Assembly: GCA_035764005.1 (NCBI GenBank)
Contig: DASTZZ010000019.1
Location: forward strand, 124,001-188,000
DNA from: Terriglobales bacterium
GTDB taxonomy: Bacteria; Acidobacteriota; Terriglobia; Terriglobales; Acidobacteriaceae
Direction of reading: 5' to 3'
Length of the DNA: 64,000 nucleotides
The translations under genes and the position numbers were made by a program. Positions 44,443-54,353 of this stretch are shown here, piece by piece. The notes under the pieces were generated by a model. The model saw only the letters and a program-made list of their open reading frames with translations. It was not told the origin of the DNA and ran no database searches. The first letter of the stretch is position 1. Every line of letters starts with the position of its first letter.

Positions 44443-45498
44443 TTAGGAGTAGACGACCTTGCGATCGCCTTTCACGATGCGACCAATCGTGTATCCCTTC
44501 TCATTGACGCGATCGAGGATCGTCTGCACGCGCTTGAACTTCTTCGCGGGTACTATCAGGATCATGCCGATTCCCATATTGAAAGTTCGGAGCATTTCAT
44601 CCTGATCGACATTTCCCAACTTCTGCAGATGAGTAAACACCGGCAGCACCGGCCATGAGCCGAGTTGGATATTGGCAGCCGTTCCCTTTGGCAGAACGCG
44701 TGGCAGGTTTTCGGTGATGCCGCCGCCGGTGATGTGCGCCATGGCATTCACTGCCTCGGCTTCGACCAGACGGCGGACAACCGGCCAGTAACTCTTGTGC
44801 GTCCGCATCAATTCGGTGCCGGCTTTATTCTTAATTTCGCTTACGAAGGTCTCAGGAGTGTAGCGAGCGACCTCGAAGAAAAGCTTGCGAGCGAGCGAAT
44901 ATCCATTGGTATGCAGGCCGGTCGACGGCAGACCCATAATGACGTCGCCAATCTCAACGCGCTCACCGGTAATGATGCGATCGCGGTCGACAACGCCCAC
45001 AATGAATCCTGCAATGTCGTATTCGCCATCGGCGTAGAAGCCGGGCATCTCAGCCGTCTCGCCACCGATCAGCGCGCAGCCGTTTTGCCGGCACGCATCC
45101 GCGAGGCCGGAAACAACTTTCTCCGTTACTTCAGGATCGAGCTTTCCGCTGGCGAAGTAGTCGAGGAAGAACAGCGGTGTCGCGCCCTGCACGGCAATGT
45201 CGTTTACGCAGTGATTCACGAGATCGGCGCCGACCGTCTGATGCAGATTCATCGCGAAAGCAATCTTCAGCTTCGTGCCGACGCCATCCGCGCTCGACAC
45301 CAAAACGGGATCGCGATGTTTTGTGCCGAGAGCGAATAGTCCACCAAAGCTGCCGATATCGCTGAGAACGCTGCGCGTGAAGGTCTTCTGGGCGAGGTAC
45401 TTGATGCGCTGTTTGGCACGATCAGCTCGGCTGATGTCTACGCCGGCGTCGGAATAGGTTACGCGGCGGCTCTTTTTCTGGGCGGAAGATTGGGCCAA
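44443..45498 (-). CDS. purM: Phosphoribosylformylglycinamidine cyclo-ligase (AIR synthetase)
   Basis: 351 aa. Fifth step of purine synthesis: ATP-dependent ring closure of FGAM to AIR. SDAGVDISRADRAKQRIKYL at the start, LVSSADGVGTKLKIA (ATP loop), NDIAVQGATPLFFLDYF and MAHITGGGITENLPRVLP are all typical. Length is normal. It lies 43 bases downstream of lepB on the same strand and precedes purN. Confidence 0.96.
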   Translation of the reverse strand: MAQSSAQKKSRRVTYSDAGVDISRADRAKQRIKYLAQKTFTRSVLSDIGSFGGLFALGTKHRDPVLVSSADGVGTKLKIAFAMNLHQTVGADLVNHCVNDIAVQGATPLFFLDYFASGKLDPEVTEKVVSGLADACRQNGCALIGGETAEMPGFYADGEYDIAGFIVGVVDRDRIITGERVEIGDVIMGLPSTGLHTNGYSLARKLFFEVARYTPETFVSEIKNKAGTELMRTHKSYWPVVRRLVEAEAVNAMAHITGGGITENLPRVLPKGTAANIQLGSWPVLPVFTHLQKLGNVDQDEMLRTFNMGIGMILIVPAKKFKRVQTILDRVNEKGYTIGRIVKGDRKVVYS

Positions 45499-45541
45499 GC
45501 AGTCTGGTCCTTCAGGTGGAATGGCAGGAAGGAAAAGTGTA

Positions 45542-46228
45542 TCACCTGAAGCAGAGCAGCAATCCGGTACGCCGCCACCGTATCTGCGTCACATGGCCAA
45601 CGGCCGAGGCGTAGAGGCGGACTTGGTGCAGAAAACTTGGGTCAAGCCATGCGGAACTCGGCGCGTCATAGGACCAGAAAACCACGATGGGTTCTCCGAC
45701 CACATTCGCGACCGGCACCGGGCCCCAATAACGGCTGTCCTCGGAATTGTCGCGATTGTCGCCGAGTACGAAGAGGGAGTCCAGCGGCACGCGACGCGGC
45801 GGGATGTTCTCCTGCCAAGACCATCGCCGCGAGGCGCGTACGCGGGCGTAGTCCTCGGGCATGCGCACGCCGTTTACATACAAAATTCCATGCTGGATCT
45901 CGACCGTGTCTCCGGCGGTTGCGATCACGCGCTTCAAATAGACCTCGCTCGGTTCTACCGGGCTGCGGAACGCCACGATCTCGCCGGGCTTAGGAGTACG
46001 CCACTGTGGAATGCGATAGCTCGTGAACGGAATCCGCGGACCATAGAGCAGTTTGAGCAACACAAGATGATCGCCAACCAGCACCGTGCCTTCCATTGAA
46101 GGCGTCGGAACCATGCCAACCTCCAACACGAACCCGAACAGAACGCACAATGCAAGGCAGCCGAAAATGCCGACGCGCAGCGATCTTCTTCTAAGTACCT
46201 GTTCCGACAATCGAGAGAGCGCGCGCAC
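45542..46228 (-). CDS. lepB: Signal peptidase I
   Basis: 228 aa. One N-terminal membrane helix (GIFGCLALCVLFGFVL), then PTPSMEGTVLVGDHLVL with the catalytic Ser, and VYLKRVIATAGDTVEI with the catalytic Lys. The later GDNRDNSEDSRYWG motif is the family's box E. It cleaves signal peptides of exported proteins. It heads the purM-purN string. Confidence 0.95.
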   Translation of the reverse strand: MRALSRLSEQVLRRRSLRVGIFGCLALCVLFGFVLEVGMVPTPSMEGTVLVGDHLVLLKLLYGPRIPFTSYRIPQWRTPKPGEIVAFRSPVEPSEVYLKRVIATAGDTVEIQHGILYVNGVRMPEDYARVRASRRWSWQENIPPRRVPLDSLFVLGDNRDNSEDSRYWGPVPVANVVGEPIVVFWSYDAPSSAWLDPSFLHQVRLYASAVGHVTQIRWRRTGLLLCFR

Positions 46229-46401
46229 AAACCTGGCCTGCAGTGGAGTAGCTCAATTCTGAGCTGCTGATCAGGCCAGAAAACATCAGCAATTAACCTT
46301 ATCCGAGCAGGTTTGCGGATGACGAAAGGGAAGGTCCCACCGCTCAGGCCGCGGATTTCGTGTATCTTGAACTTCGGACCAGCGATCACTGTCCGAATTG
46401 A

Positions 46402-46854
46402 ATGCGCTCCGACGATCTGCACAGTCTGAAAGACGACATGACCGCCTTCATCGAAGGGCACGGAATGAAGCGTTTTCCCGGGTACATCGGAGAAGAGCTG
46501 CCGACAGTCGTGTGGAAGGACAACGAGAATGTGGATGCCTGGAAAGATTTTGTCGAACTAGCTAAGGCCGCAGGAGCGACATTCCTCACCATGGATGACA
46601 TGGTGCTCTCAAAAGAAGATCTCGATTTCGTGATCGAACGGCTGAAAGACGGCGTGTACAGCGATGACCTCGACGATGCCCGATGGCTGCGAACCTACAT
46701 CGGCAAGACTGGGTTCCTGCAGCTGGGCTTTTCCCACCAGGGCACGCTCTTCGTCCACGAGGTTTCCACCGAGTGGTACGACCGCTACCAGCGTGTGCTC
46801 GATACCGCCGAGGCGCTAGGCGGACTCGTCATCGATGAAGATGATGACGAGTAG
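46402..46854 (+). CDS. Conserved-looking acidic protein, unknown
   Basis: 150 aa. No recognised domain. The sequence is acidic, with WKDFVELAKAAGATFLTMDDMVL and a C-terminal run of acidic residues (VIDEDDDE). YDRYQRVLDTAEALGG near the end suggests alpha/beta. ATG at 46402 lacks a clear ribosome site; M13 at 46438 is an alternative. It is convergent with uxaC (7 bases apart) and divergent from lepB. Confidence 0.6.
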   Translation: MRSDDLHSLKDDMTAFIEGHGMKRFPGYIGEELPTVVWKDNENVDAWKDFVELAKAAGATFLTMDDMVLSKEDLDFVIERLKDGVYSDDLDDARWLRTYIGKTGFLQLGFSHQGTLFVHEVSTEWYDRYQRVLDTAEALGGLVIDEDDDE

Positions 46855-46861
46855 ACCAACC

Positions 46862-48301
46862 TTATCGCGCTGATCCGATAGGTTCTTTAATCGAATCCGG
46901 AATTGGCAGCTCGAGCAACCTTCTCGCGTTCTCAAAACATATATTGCGAATCATCGAACCGATGAGCTCTTCATCATCGGGTAATTCCTCTGCTTCGATT
47001 TCGTTTCCGATCAGATTGCAGAGAACGCGGCGGAAGTACTCGTGCCGTGGGTGCGACATGAACGAACGCGAGTCGGTCACCATGCCCACAAAGCGGGAGA
47101 GCAGACCGCAATTTGAGAGCGCGTTCATCTGCCACTCCATGCCTTCTTTTTGATCGAGGAACCACCAGCCGCTGCCGAACTGCACTTTGCCGGGAATGCT
47201 GCCATCCTGGAAGCTGCCGATGATCGTGGCGAAGACGTAATTGTCAGCGGGATTCACGTTGTAAACGATGATCTTAGGGAGTTGATTGTCCTGATCGAGG
47301 CGATCGAGATAGCGCGCCAGCGACTCGGCTTGTGGCCAGTCTCCTATAGCATCGAAACCGGTATCGCGGCCCAACGTCTTGTTTGCACGTGTGTTCCCAT
47401 TCCGGTACGAGCCTAGATGAAGCTGCTTCGTCCACCCTTTGTCCGCGTCCAAATGCCCGAAGAAGAGCATAAGGAACGCTCCGAACTTTCCGGCCTCATC
47501 CGCACTGGCTCTCTTCCCACTCCGGGTTTTCTCGAAGATGGCCGACGCCTCAGCTTCTGAGCAGAATTCGGTGTAGCAATAAGCCAGTCCGTGGTCCGAT
47601 AAGCGGCAGCCATGATCGTGAAAATCCTGGTGGCGCTTTCGTATGGCATCGAGAAAGTCGCTGAATTTCGCGATGTGCGTGTTCGCGGCAGTGCCCAGTT
47701 CTTCAATCCATTGGTTGAATCCTTCGGGATCGTCGACTCGCAGCGCGCGATCCGGACGGAATGTTGGGAATACAGCTGTTGCCGACCCGCTGCGTTGGAT
47801 CCGCTCGTGATATTCGAGCGTCTGAGCCGGGTCATCCGTGGTACACACAGCAACTACGCGGAACTTCTCCAGAATTCCTTGCGTGCTGAATTCATGTTTC
47901 GCGAGCTGTTCGTTGGCTCGCTTCCAGATGTCCTCAGCCGTGTTTTCGTCGAGCAGGGAGTCGATATTGAAATAGCGCTTTAGCTCAAGATGCGTCCAGT
48001 GATACAGCGGATTGCGCAGCGTATGCGGTACTGTCCGCGCCCACGCCAAAAACTTCTCGTACGGCTTGGCATTGCCGGTACAGTATCGTTCTGGAACGCC
48101 GTTGGCGCGCATCGCGCGCCATTTATAGTGATCGCCTTCGAGCCAGATTTCCGTCAGATCGCGAAAGCGACGATTCTCAGCAATGTCCTTTGCAGAAAGA
48201 TGGCAATGGTAGTCCAGGATCGGTTCGTCAGCGGCATACTCCTGATACAGATTTCGTGCTGTCTTGCTGCGCAGAAGAAAGTTCTCGGTAATGAATCCCA
48301 T
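46862..48301 (-). CDS. uxaC: Uronate isomerase (glucuronate/galacturonate)
   Basis: 479 aa. First step of hexuronate use: isomerises glucuronate to fructuronate or galacturonate to tagaturonate. Family text near the start: PILDYHCHLSAKDIAEN (metal-binding His pair), FRDLTEIWLEGDHYKWRAMRANG, and later YHERIQ and SRSFMSHPRHEYFRR. Length is normal. It stands alone, with no uxaB/uxaA near; the Oar-like receptor upstream on the same strand could import oligosaccharides, but this is only a guess from position. Confidence 0.95.
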   Translation of the reverse strand: MGFITENFLLRSKTARNLYQEYAADEPILDYHCHLSAKDIAENRRFRDLTEIWLEGDHYKWRAMRANGVPERYCTGNAKPYEKFLAWARTVPHTLRNPLYHWTHLELKRYFNIDSLLDENTAEDIWKRANEQLAKHEFSTQGILEKFRVVAVCTTDDPAQTLEYHERIQRSGSATAVFPTFRPDRALRVDDPEGFNQWIEELGTAANTHIAKFSDFLDAIRKRHQDFHDHGCRLSDHGLAYCYTEFCSEAEASAIFEKTRSGKRASADEAGKFGAFLMLFFGHLDADKGWTKQLHLGSYRNGNTRANKTLGRDTGFDAIGDWPQAESLARYLDRLDQDNQLPKIIVYNVNPADNYVFATIIGSFQDGSIPGKVQFGSGWWFLDQKEGMEWQMNALSNCGLLSRFVGMVTDSRSFMSHPRHEYFRRVLCNLIGNEIEAEELPDDEELIGSMIRNICFENARRLLELPIPDSIKEPIGSAR

Positions 48302-48418
48302 TTTGGTCTCACTTGTATAACATCTAGCCGATGTCTCAGCTAAGGGCTGATTATCAATTTTCTCCAGGGTGTGTCAGCAACTGTGTTGCATTGCGAAACG
48401 TTGAAATTTTCCGTTTAA

Positions 48419-48440
48419 GTGCCGCGCTTTTCTGCGGTAC
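48419..48440. repeat. GTGCCGC hairpin, related to the 56942-57163 array
   Basis: GTGCCGC and GCGGTAC pair with one mismatch around GCTTTTCT. It is the same stem word as the outer hairpins at 56942 and 57143. It lies in the gap between the receptor gene and uxaC. Confidence 0.45.
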
Positions 48441-48540
48441 TCGTGTGTCAAAACGAACTCTTCGAGTGCCGCAATGACATCCAACTGCAGTCAGGGCGTA
48501 ACGGTCCTATTTATCCCACCGCAGTCGCACACCATCTTAT

Positions 48541-48571
48541 TGGGCGCAGCATGAAGCTGCGCCCACTTTTT
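48541..48571 (+). terminator. Strong hairpin downstream of the Oar-like receptor
   Basis: TGGGCGCAGC and GCTGCGCCCA pair (10 bp) around a short loop, followed on the plus strand by cTTTTT. The gene it follows (the receptor at 48595-51891) is on the minus strand, where the T-tract would be upstream of the hairpin. It may still stabilise that transcript's 3' end or stop plus-strand transcripts. Confidence 0.45.
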
Positions 48572-48594
48572 AATACGAGCTAACGAACGAATAG

Positions 48595-51500
48595 TTAGAA
48601 GATCACTTTCAACGCGAGCTGTCCGATGCGCGGATCACCCGCGCCGGTGATCTGGCCGAAGCTGCTCGAATTGAAACTCGCGATCCCGGTGCTGGCGGAT
48701 GGATCGTTCAAGTTCACACGATTGAAGACGTTGAAGTACTCGGCGCGGAACTGCAGTTTCCATCGCTCCGTCATGGTGAAGTTCTTCATCAGTCCCATGT
48801 CCCAGGTCCAATACTTCGGCCCGCGCAGCGCGCCTTTACCCGTATTGCCGAAGGTGCCGAAAGCCGGCTGCTGAAAAGCCCCGGGATTGATCCAGGTTAC
48901 GCAGTGTGGCGACGTGCCGCAGTTGTTGCCGCCGTAAGGATTTCCTCCCAGAAAGACGGCGCGGTCAGTGCCGTTCCCGACACCAGACCGGTCGCTTCCG
49001 GAACTGAGACCAGATGTAATTGTCAGCGGGCGCCCGGTCTGGAATTGTGTCGAACCGCTGAGCATCCACCCGCCCAGTACCTCTCGCAGGGCTGTACTCC
49101 AATCCGACATTTGCGGAAGCTGCAGCACATACGATCCGACAATGCGATGCGTGCGGTCGAACTCCGAAGGTCCTCGATCGAAGACGTGTCGATTCGGATC
49201 ATTCCACGGTAATGGCGAAACGCCGCCGGTATCCGCGCCGATCTCGCTCACGTTAGCACCAACTGGCAGGTCGTCGATACTCTTCGACCAGGTATAGCCG
49301 CCGATGAGCGTGATGTTCTTTGCGCGCTTCTCCAGACTTGCCTGCAACGAGTTGTAGGAAGAATTGATGTCATTCCAACCTTGAAACACATTGTTGTAGA
49401 CGACATTCTTGGGATTGATGGCCTCGAAAGGAAGATTCAATCGACGCGATGCGTCGCAGAATGTCTTGGTTCCACACGCTGCCGGTGGAGTAGCCGTTGG
49501 GAACGCGGGATTCAGTTGTACTGATTCCTTGATATGGCTGCCGTGCGAGCCCACATACGCAAGTTGGGCCAGAAACCCGGCGGGAAACTCATGCTGTAGC
49601 CCCAGATTCCATTCGTTGATGAGAGGCGTTTTGAGTTTCGCGCGATTGTCGAAGCCGATGATTTGCAACGGCAATGGAAAGACGTAGCTGGAGGGTACCG
49701 GGAGCGCCTGCGGGAAGGGATTGCTGATCGCATTGCACCCGGCGGTCTTCTGGCAGTATGGATCGCTGAATGGACCGGGTGGTGGCGTCAGCGGCCCGAT
49801 TTGCGGACTGAAAGGCGTGAGGTCAACCACACGGTTGTTTGCCAGTCCTGTCATGCGAGTGTCATAGAACATGCCAAAGCCTCCGCGCAGGCTGGTCTTG
49901 CTGTCGCCGAAAACGTCATAGGCGAAGCCAAGGCGTGGCGCGAAGTTGATCATGTTCGACTGGACTCCGCGCTCCGGCACGCCCGCGTCGCCGACGAAGA
50001 ACAATCCCGGCGGCGCATTGGGATAGATCTGCGAGGTCGGCCCACCGGGAATCGCGTCGGCGATGTTGAATACCTCCGTCCGGTGCTTGATCTCGTCCCA
50101 GGCTTGGAACGGCTCCCAGCGTAAACCCGCAGTCAGTGTCAGCTTGCGGCTCGCGTGGAAGTCGTCCTGCAGATACAGTCCGGGAAAATTGTTGCGGATG
50201 TTCTTGAATTCACCGGCGCCTTGCTGAAAGGTGTTCAGCGTTCCTTTAAGAAAATTGTTGAGATTCGAAAAAGTAAACGTTCCGTATCCGAAAAACCCGG
50301 GATTAGTGATGTCTACCTTGCTGGTCTCGATGACCCCGCCAAACTTGAGCGTGTGCCGTCCGACAACCCAGCTCACATCATCGCTCCAGGTATAGTTGTT
50401 GCGCTTGAAGACGGCGTGCAAGTTGTCGCCGATGCTGAAGCCGCTCAATCCCGAAACACTAATCGTCTGAATGCCTTTACCGAAATTGGGCTGGAAGATA
50501 TTGACACCAAAATCAGATACATCCGGCACGTTGGCTGCCGGCCCACGATCCGAGGTCTCACGCGCGTAGCTAAAACGAAAATCGTTCAGCAAGCGCGCCG
50601 AGAAAACGTGGCTTTCGTGAAGCAGATAATTCTGATTCACGATGGCGTTGGTTCCGTCTGTGTAATCCAGGATGTTGGCCGGATCGAAGACGGGGTCTTT
50701 GTGGTACCGGTTGTAATCATAGCGGAAGGTCAAGCGATCATTGTTCGTAATCGAATGGTCAACTCGACCGAGGATTTCGTTGTAATTCTCGTGGTCCGGC
50801 TGCGCGTAGGTTACTCGCGGCTGACCGGTCGAATCAAAGCTGCCGGGATCGCCCAGTGGGACGAGCTTCAGTAAATTGACTATTGCTGGGTCGGTGGCAT
50901 TCCCACGTTGCACAGCACTGAATACACTCTTGGTCGTCGGGTTTCCCAGATTGCGGATCTGCGTGCCCTGATACCCCACAAAGAAAAACGTTTTGTCATG
51001 GATGATCGGGCCGCCAATGGTGCCACCGAACTGATTGCGCTTTAGCTGATCGCGACCATGGTCATAAGCACTGAAATTCGAACCCCAGTTCCTCGCATTA
51101 AAAAGAGCGTTCCGCAAGAACTCGAATGCATCACCGTGAATTTGGTTGGTCCCTGACTTGGTCACCACGTTCACCACGCCGCCGGCGTTCTGGCCGTATT
51201 CGGCGCCGTAGTTGCTCGTCTGCACACTGAACTCCTGCAGCGCGTCCGGAAATGGGAATGGCTGGTTCACGTTGCTGTACTCGTCGACGAAATTGCCGCC
51301 GTCAAGCTGATAACTGGTCTGGTTTTGTCGTGAACCGTTGATCGAGTACGTCACCGCGCCGGGAAAGGTCTTCTGTCCTCCTTGGTCCGCGCCGCCATTG
51401 TTCGGATCGTTGACTGTGCCCGGGACCAACAGCGTAAGTTGCGCAGCATTGCGCCCTTCCAGCGGTAGGTCGAGAACGCGCTGGCCTTCCAGCACTTGCT

Positions 51501-51891
51501 TCATGGTCGGAGTCGTGGTGTCCACCTGCAGCTGCGTGCCGGTAACCTCCACCGTCTCCGTAGGGGAGCCTATTTGCAGCTGCGAATTTACGGTAAGAGT
51601 CTGATTGGCCAGCAAAGTGACGTTCTGCTTCGAAGTACGGAACCCGGACGCTTCAGCCGATACTGAGTACTGTGCCGGTTTCAGAGAGGGGATCACGTAA
51701 TAACCCTGCGAGTCTGCGACGGCGGTCCGACTCAGTGCAGTTCCGGCTTCGACCGCCGTGACCTTAGCTCCGGGAAGCACCGCTCCCGAAGAGTCAGATA
51801 CGGTTCCAACAATACTGCCGAGTCCTTGGGCAAACGAAATTGCGCTGAGCAGTAAGACAACAAAACAAACGGCTATCAGATGCTTCTTCAT
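48595..51891 (-). CDS. Oar-like TonB-dependent outer-membrane receptor
   Basis: 1098 aa. Signal peptide (LLLSAISFAQ), then a carboxypeptidase-regulatory-like beta domain (GSIVGTVSDSSGAVLPGAKV, residues 25-110), a plug domain with NVVTKSGTNQIHG near residue 245, and the outer-membrane barrel ending IGQLALKVIF (C-terminal Phe). This is the typical large receptor of Acidobacteriota, importing oligosaccharides or other large solutes. No SusD-like partner is adjacent. A promoter-like pair lies upstream (52020-52049). Confidence 0.9.
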   Translation of the reverse strand: MKKHLIAVCFVVLLLSAISFAQGLGSIVGTVSDSSGAVLPGAKVTAVEAGTALSRTAVADSQGYYVIPSLKPAQYSVSAEASGFRTSKQNVTLLANQTLTVNSQLQIGSPTETVEVTGTQLQVDTTTPTMKQVLEGQRVLDLPLEGRNAAQLTLLVPGTVNDPNNGGADQGGQKTFPGAVTYSINGSRQNQTSYQLDGGNFVDEYSNVNQPFPFPDALQEFSVQTSNYGAEYGQNAGGVVNVVTKSGTNQIHGDAFEFLRNALFNARNWGSNFSAYDHGRDQLKRNQFGGTIGGPIIHDKTFFFVGYQGTQIRNLGNPTTKSVFSAVQRGNATDPAIVNLLKLVPLGDPGSFDSTGQPRVTYAQPDHENYNEILGRVDHSITNNDRLTFRYDYNRYHKDPVFDPANILDYTDGTNAIVNQNYLLHESHVFSARLLNDFRFSYARETSDRGPAANVPDVSDFGVNIFQPNFGKGIQTISVSGLSGFSIGDNLHAVFKRNNYTWSDDVSWVVGRHTLKFGGVIETSKVDITNPGFFGYGTFTFSNLNNFLKGTLNTFQQGAGEFKNIRNNFPGLYLQDDFHASRKLTLTAGLRWEPFQAWDEIKHRTEVFNIADAIPGGPTSQIYPNAPPGLFFVGDAGVPERGVQSNMINFAPRLGFAYDVFGDSKTSLRGGFGMFYDTRMTGLANNRVVDLTPFSPQIGPLTPPPGPFSDPYCQKTAGCNAISNPFPQALPVPSSYVFPLPLQIIGFDNRAKLKTPLINEWNLGLQHEFPAGFLAQLAYVGSHGSHIKESVQLNPAFPTATPPAACGTKTFCDASRRLNLPFEAINPKNVVYNNVFQGWNDINSSYNSLQASLEKRAKNITLIGGYTWSKSIDDLPVGANVSEIGADTGGVSPLPWNDPNRHVFDRGPSEFDRTHRIVGSYVLQLPQMSDWSTALREVLGGWMLSGSTQFQTGRPLTITSGLSSGSDRSGVGNGTDRAVFLGGNPYGGNNCGTSPHCVTWINPGAFQQPAFGTFGNTGKGALRGPKYWTWDMGLMKNFTMTERWKLQFRAEYFNVFNRVNLNDPSASTGIASFNSSSFGQITGAGDPRIGQLALKVIF

Positions 51892-52019
51892 CGTTTCTCT
51901 CCTGGGATAGAGGGAAGAACAAAAGCGGCGCCGCGAGTTGTTAGAGCAAAACTATTGCTTGGAAATTCGGACGCAGCTTGACCGCTTTTGCCGCACGCGC
52001 TTCCCTCAAGGTGAGCGGC

Positions 52020-52049
52020 ATCATGTTGGGCGACGATTGGCTTTGTCAA
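52020..52049 (-). promoter_or_regulatory. Promoter candidate of the Oar-like receptor gene
   Basis: On the reverse strand TTGACA (52044-52049) is followed 18 bases later by CATGAT (52020-52025), a four-of-six match to the -10 consensus. It lies about 130 bases upstream of the start codon. Confidence 0.45.
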
Positions 52050-52159
52050 GACCAGATACTTAAAACGGTATGTTTAGCAAAACTGAACCGTTCCATCGCT
52101 TCCACAGGTTGAAACTCAGCGAGTGTCAACGATGGGAGTCGATTTCATTGGGTTCCACT

Positions 52160-53044
52160 TTACTGGAGAGCTCGCCGAACAAATTCAGCAATCGTCAGGG
52201 TAAGCGGACGCGGATAAGGACCATTCACCATCGCGAGCGCCTGATTACGTACAAGCTTCTGGCCGGAGATGCGCATGGTGTGGAAGAAACGGGATTGTCC
52301 CTTGAGAGAGAACTCCGGAAGAATGGAGTAGCCGAAGCCCGATTCAACCAGGCGTTTGATGGCCTCCGTATCCGCCGCTTCCATGATCACATTCGGCTCA
52401 ATGCCGGCATGAGCGAAGAAGCCATCGATGATTGTGCGCATGTTGCTTTGTTTCGGATAGAGCAGCCATGGCACGCGCGCCAGTTCTGAAGCGCGAATCG
52501 AGCCGATTTGTCCGCCGCGGACGCGGCTCGCCGATGGACGCACCACCAGCAATTCTTCGTCGAACAGCGGGATAGTGGTGACACTGGGTTCGGATAGCGG
52601 AAGCGAGATCAGTCCCAAATCGAAACGACGGTCCAGCAGCCCGGCGACGATCTCTTCGGTATTGGCAACGGTTACGTGCAGTTCCGTGCGTGGATACTGC
52701 TTGCGCAACATCCGAAGCGGCCGGCCCAGACGGTATACGAGCGTGGTCACGCCTGTCGCAAAGTGAAATGGACGTGTGTCTTCCTGGGGCTGACCGTGAA
52801 AATCCGTCTCGATCCGCCGAATCTGGTCGACCACCGATCGCGCCTGCTCGGCCAGCCGATGGGCCATCGATGTAGGCAGGAGCTTCCGGCCGGAGCGCAC
52901 GAAGAGTTCAGTCTTTAAGTGCTCCGCCAGGTTCTGAAGCTGGAGACTCACTGCGGCAGGTGACAAATGAACACGTTCGGCTCCGCGCGTGACGCTGCCA
53001 GTCTCGAGCACCGACAGAAATACCTCAAGCTGATGGACGTCCAC
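52160..53044 (-). CDS. LysR-family transcription regulator
   Basis: 294 aa. N-terminal winged HTH MDVHQLEVFLSVLETGSVTRGAERVHLSPAAVSLQLQNL (split, residues 1-39), then the LysR substrate-binding domain of two periplasmic-binding-like lobes. It lies upstream of the receptor gene on the same strand and downstream of the aldo/keto reductase gene, so the target is not obvious from orientation. Effector unknown. Confidence 0.92.
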   Translation of the reverse strand: MDVHQLEVFLSVLETGSVTRGAERVHLSPAAVSLQLQNLAEHLKTELFVRSGRKLLPTSMAHRLAEQARSVVDQIRRIETDFHGQPQEDTRPFHFATGVTTLVYRLGRPLRMLRKQYPRTELHVTVANTEEIVAGLLDRRFDLGLISLPLSEPSVTTIPLFDEELLVVRPSASRVRGGQIGSIRASELARVPWLLYPKQSNMRTIIDGFFAHAGIEPNVIMEAADTEAIKRLVESGFGYSILPEFSLKGQSRFFHTMRISGQKLVRNQALAMVNGPYPRPLTLTIAEFVRRALQ

Positions 53045-53243
53045 ATGGCTCCTGAGCTGCTGAAGTGAGGACGCTCGATACTTTAGTTCGGCTAAAGATT
53101 CTTTTCAATAGAACCAGTTTGACAGGACAGATGCCAAGGACCAGCATGAAGGTACGCACGCAGGCTAGCTGCTGGTCCTGGAGCACCACAGACTCTGGAT
53201 TCAGCAGCTTTTTTGTTTCCGGCAGACGTAGCTAAATTCTGAG

Positions 53244-54233
53244 TCACACTTCTCTGCTGAGCGCCGGTTCAGCCGCCTCGGCGCTGGCTGCGTTCAGCAG
53301 ATCGATCTCGCCTGAGCTCAGTTTGAGCTTGGTCGCCTCGATCAGGTCGGTGAGTTGATCAAGTTTCGTCGCGCTGGCAATCGGCGCCGTGATGCTGGGA
53401 CGTGCCATGAGCCAGGCGAGCGCGACGCGCGCCGGCGTTGAGTTGCGCTCGTTCGAGATGCGATCGAGAGCATCGAGAATGCGGAAGCCGCGTTCGTTCA
53501 GGTATTTTTCCACGCGTGAGCCTCGTGCCTTCCCGGCGGCATCAGCTTTCGAGCGATATTTCCCCGTGAGAAATCCACTTGCCAGTGAAAAATACGGAAT
53601 CACTCCGAGTCCCTCGCGCATACAAACATCTTCGAGTGTGGATTCGTAGTCATTCCGTTCATAAAGGTTGTAGTGCGGCTGCAGAGTCTCGTAACGAGGC
53701 AGCTTATGCGACTTGCTCACACGAAGCGCTTCTTGCAGGCGTTGTGCGGAGTAATTGGAAGCGCCGATCGCACGCACCTTGCCCGCTTTGATGAGCTGCG
53801 CGAATGCCTCGAGTGTTTCCTCCAGCGGCGTCTTTGGATCATCCTGGTGCGCCTGATACAAATCGATGTAATCAGTCTGCAAGCGTCGAAGTGAATCTTC
53901 GGCAGCCTCCAGGATGTACTTCTTTGATAAGCCGGTTTTCCCCGGTCCCATTCCCCATTCGTGGCCGCACTTGGTTGCGAGAATCACTTTCTCGCGATTG
54001 CGCCGCTCTTTCATCCATTTGCCGATGATGGTCTCCGATTCCCCGCCTTTATTGCCGGGAACCCACTTCGGATAAATGTCGGCAGTGTCAATGAAGTTGA
54101 AATCCACGGCAAAGAAGCCATCCAGAATCCTGAACGATCCTGCTTCATCGAGCGTCCATCCGAAGACGTTGGCTCCAAGGCAGAGCGGCCTCACCTGAAT
54201 TCCAGAATTGCCCAGCTTGCGTAGCTCAGCCAT
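53244..54233 (-). CDS. Aldo/keto reductase
   Basis: 329 aa from the ATG at 54233, with GGAGGAG 4 bases upstream; a longer frame to 54344 has no such site. The AKR barrel shows NFIDTADIYPKW (Asp, Tyr), VILATKCGHEWG (Lys) and DYIDLYQAHQDDP (His), the catalytic tetrad. The NADPH-binding C-terminus has IASATKLDQLTDLIEA. Reduces aldehydes or ketones, substrate unknown. Confidence 0.92.
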   Translation of the reverse strand: MAELRKLGNSGIQVRPLCLGANVFGWTLDEAGSFRILDGFFAVDFNFIDTADIYPKWVPGNKGGESETIIGKWMKERRNREKVILATKCGHEWGMGPGKTGLSKKYILEAAEDSLRRLQTDYIDLYQAHQDDPKTPLEETLEAFAQLIKAGKVRAIGASNYSAQRLQEALRVSKSHKLPRYETLQPHYNLYERNDYESTLEDVCMREGLGVIPYFSLASGFLTGKYRSKADAAGKARGSRVEKYLNERGFRILDALDRISNERNSTPARVALAWLMARPSITAPIASATKLDQLTDLIEATKLKLSSGEIDLLNAASAEAAEPALSREV

Positions 54234-54353
54234 CCAACTCCTCCGTGAAGTTGGTTTGATGTCGGTTGCAAGACTCACGATCCACAATGGGACTAGCGCG
54301 CATAATGTGGATGGTCGCTCTGAAGGCGAGTTCCAACAAAGCATTACCCCGCT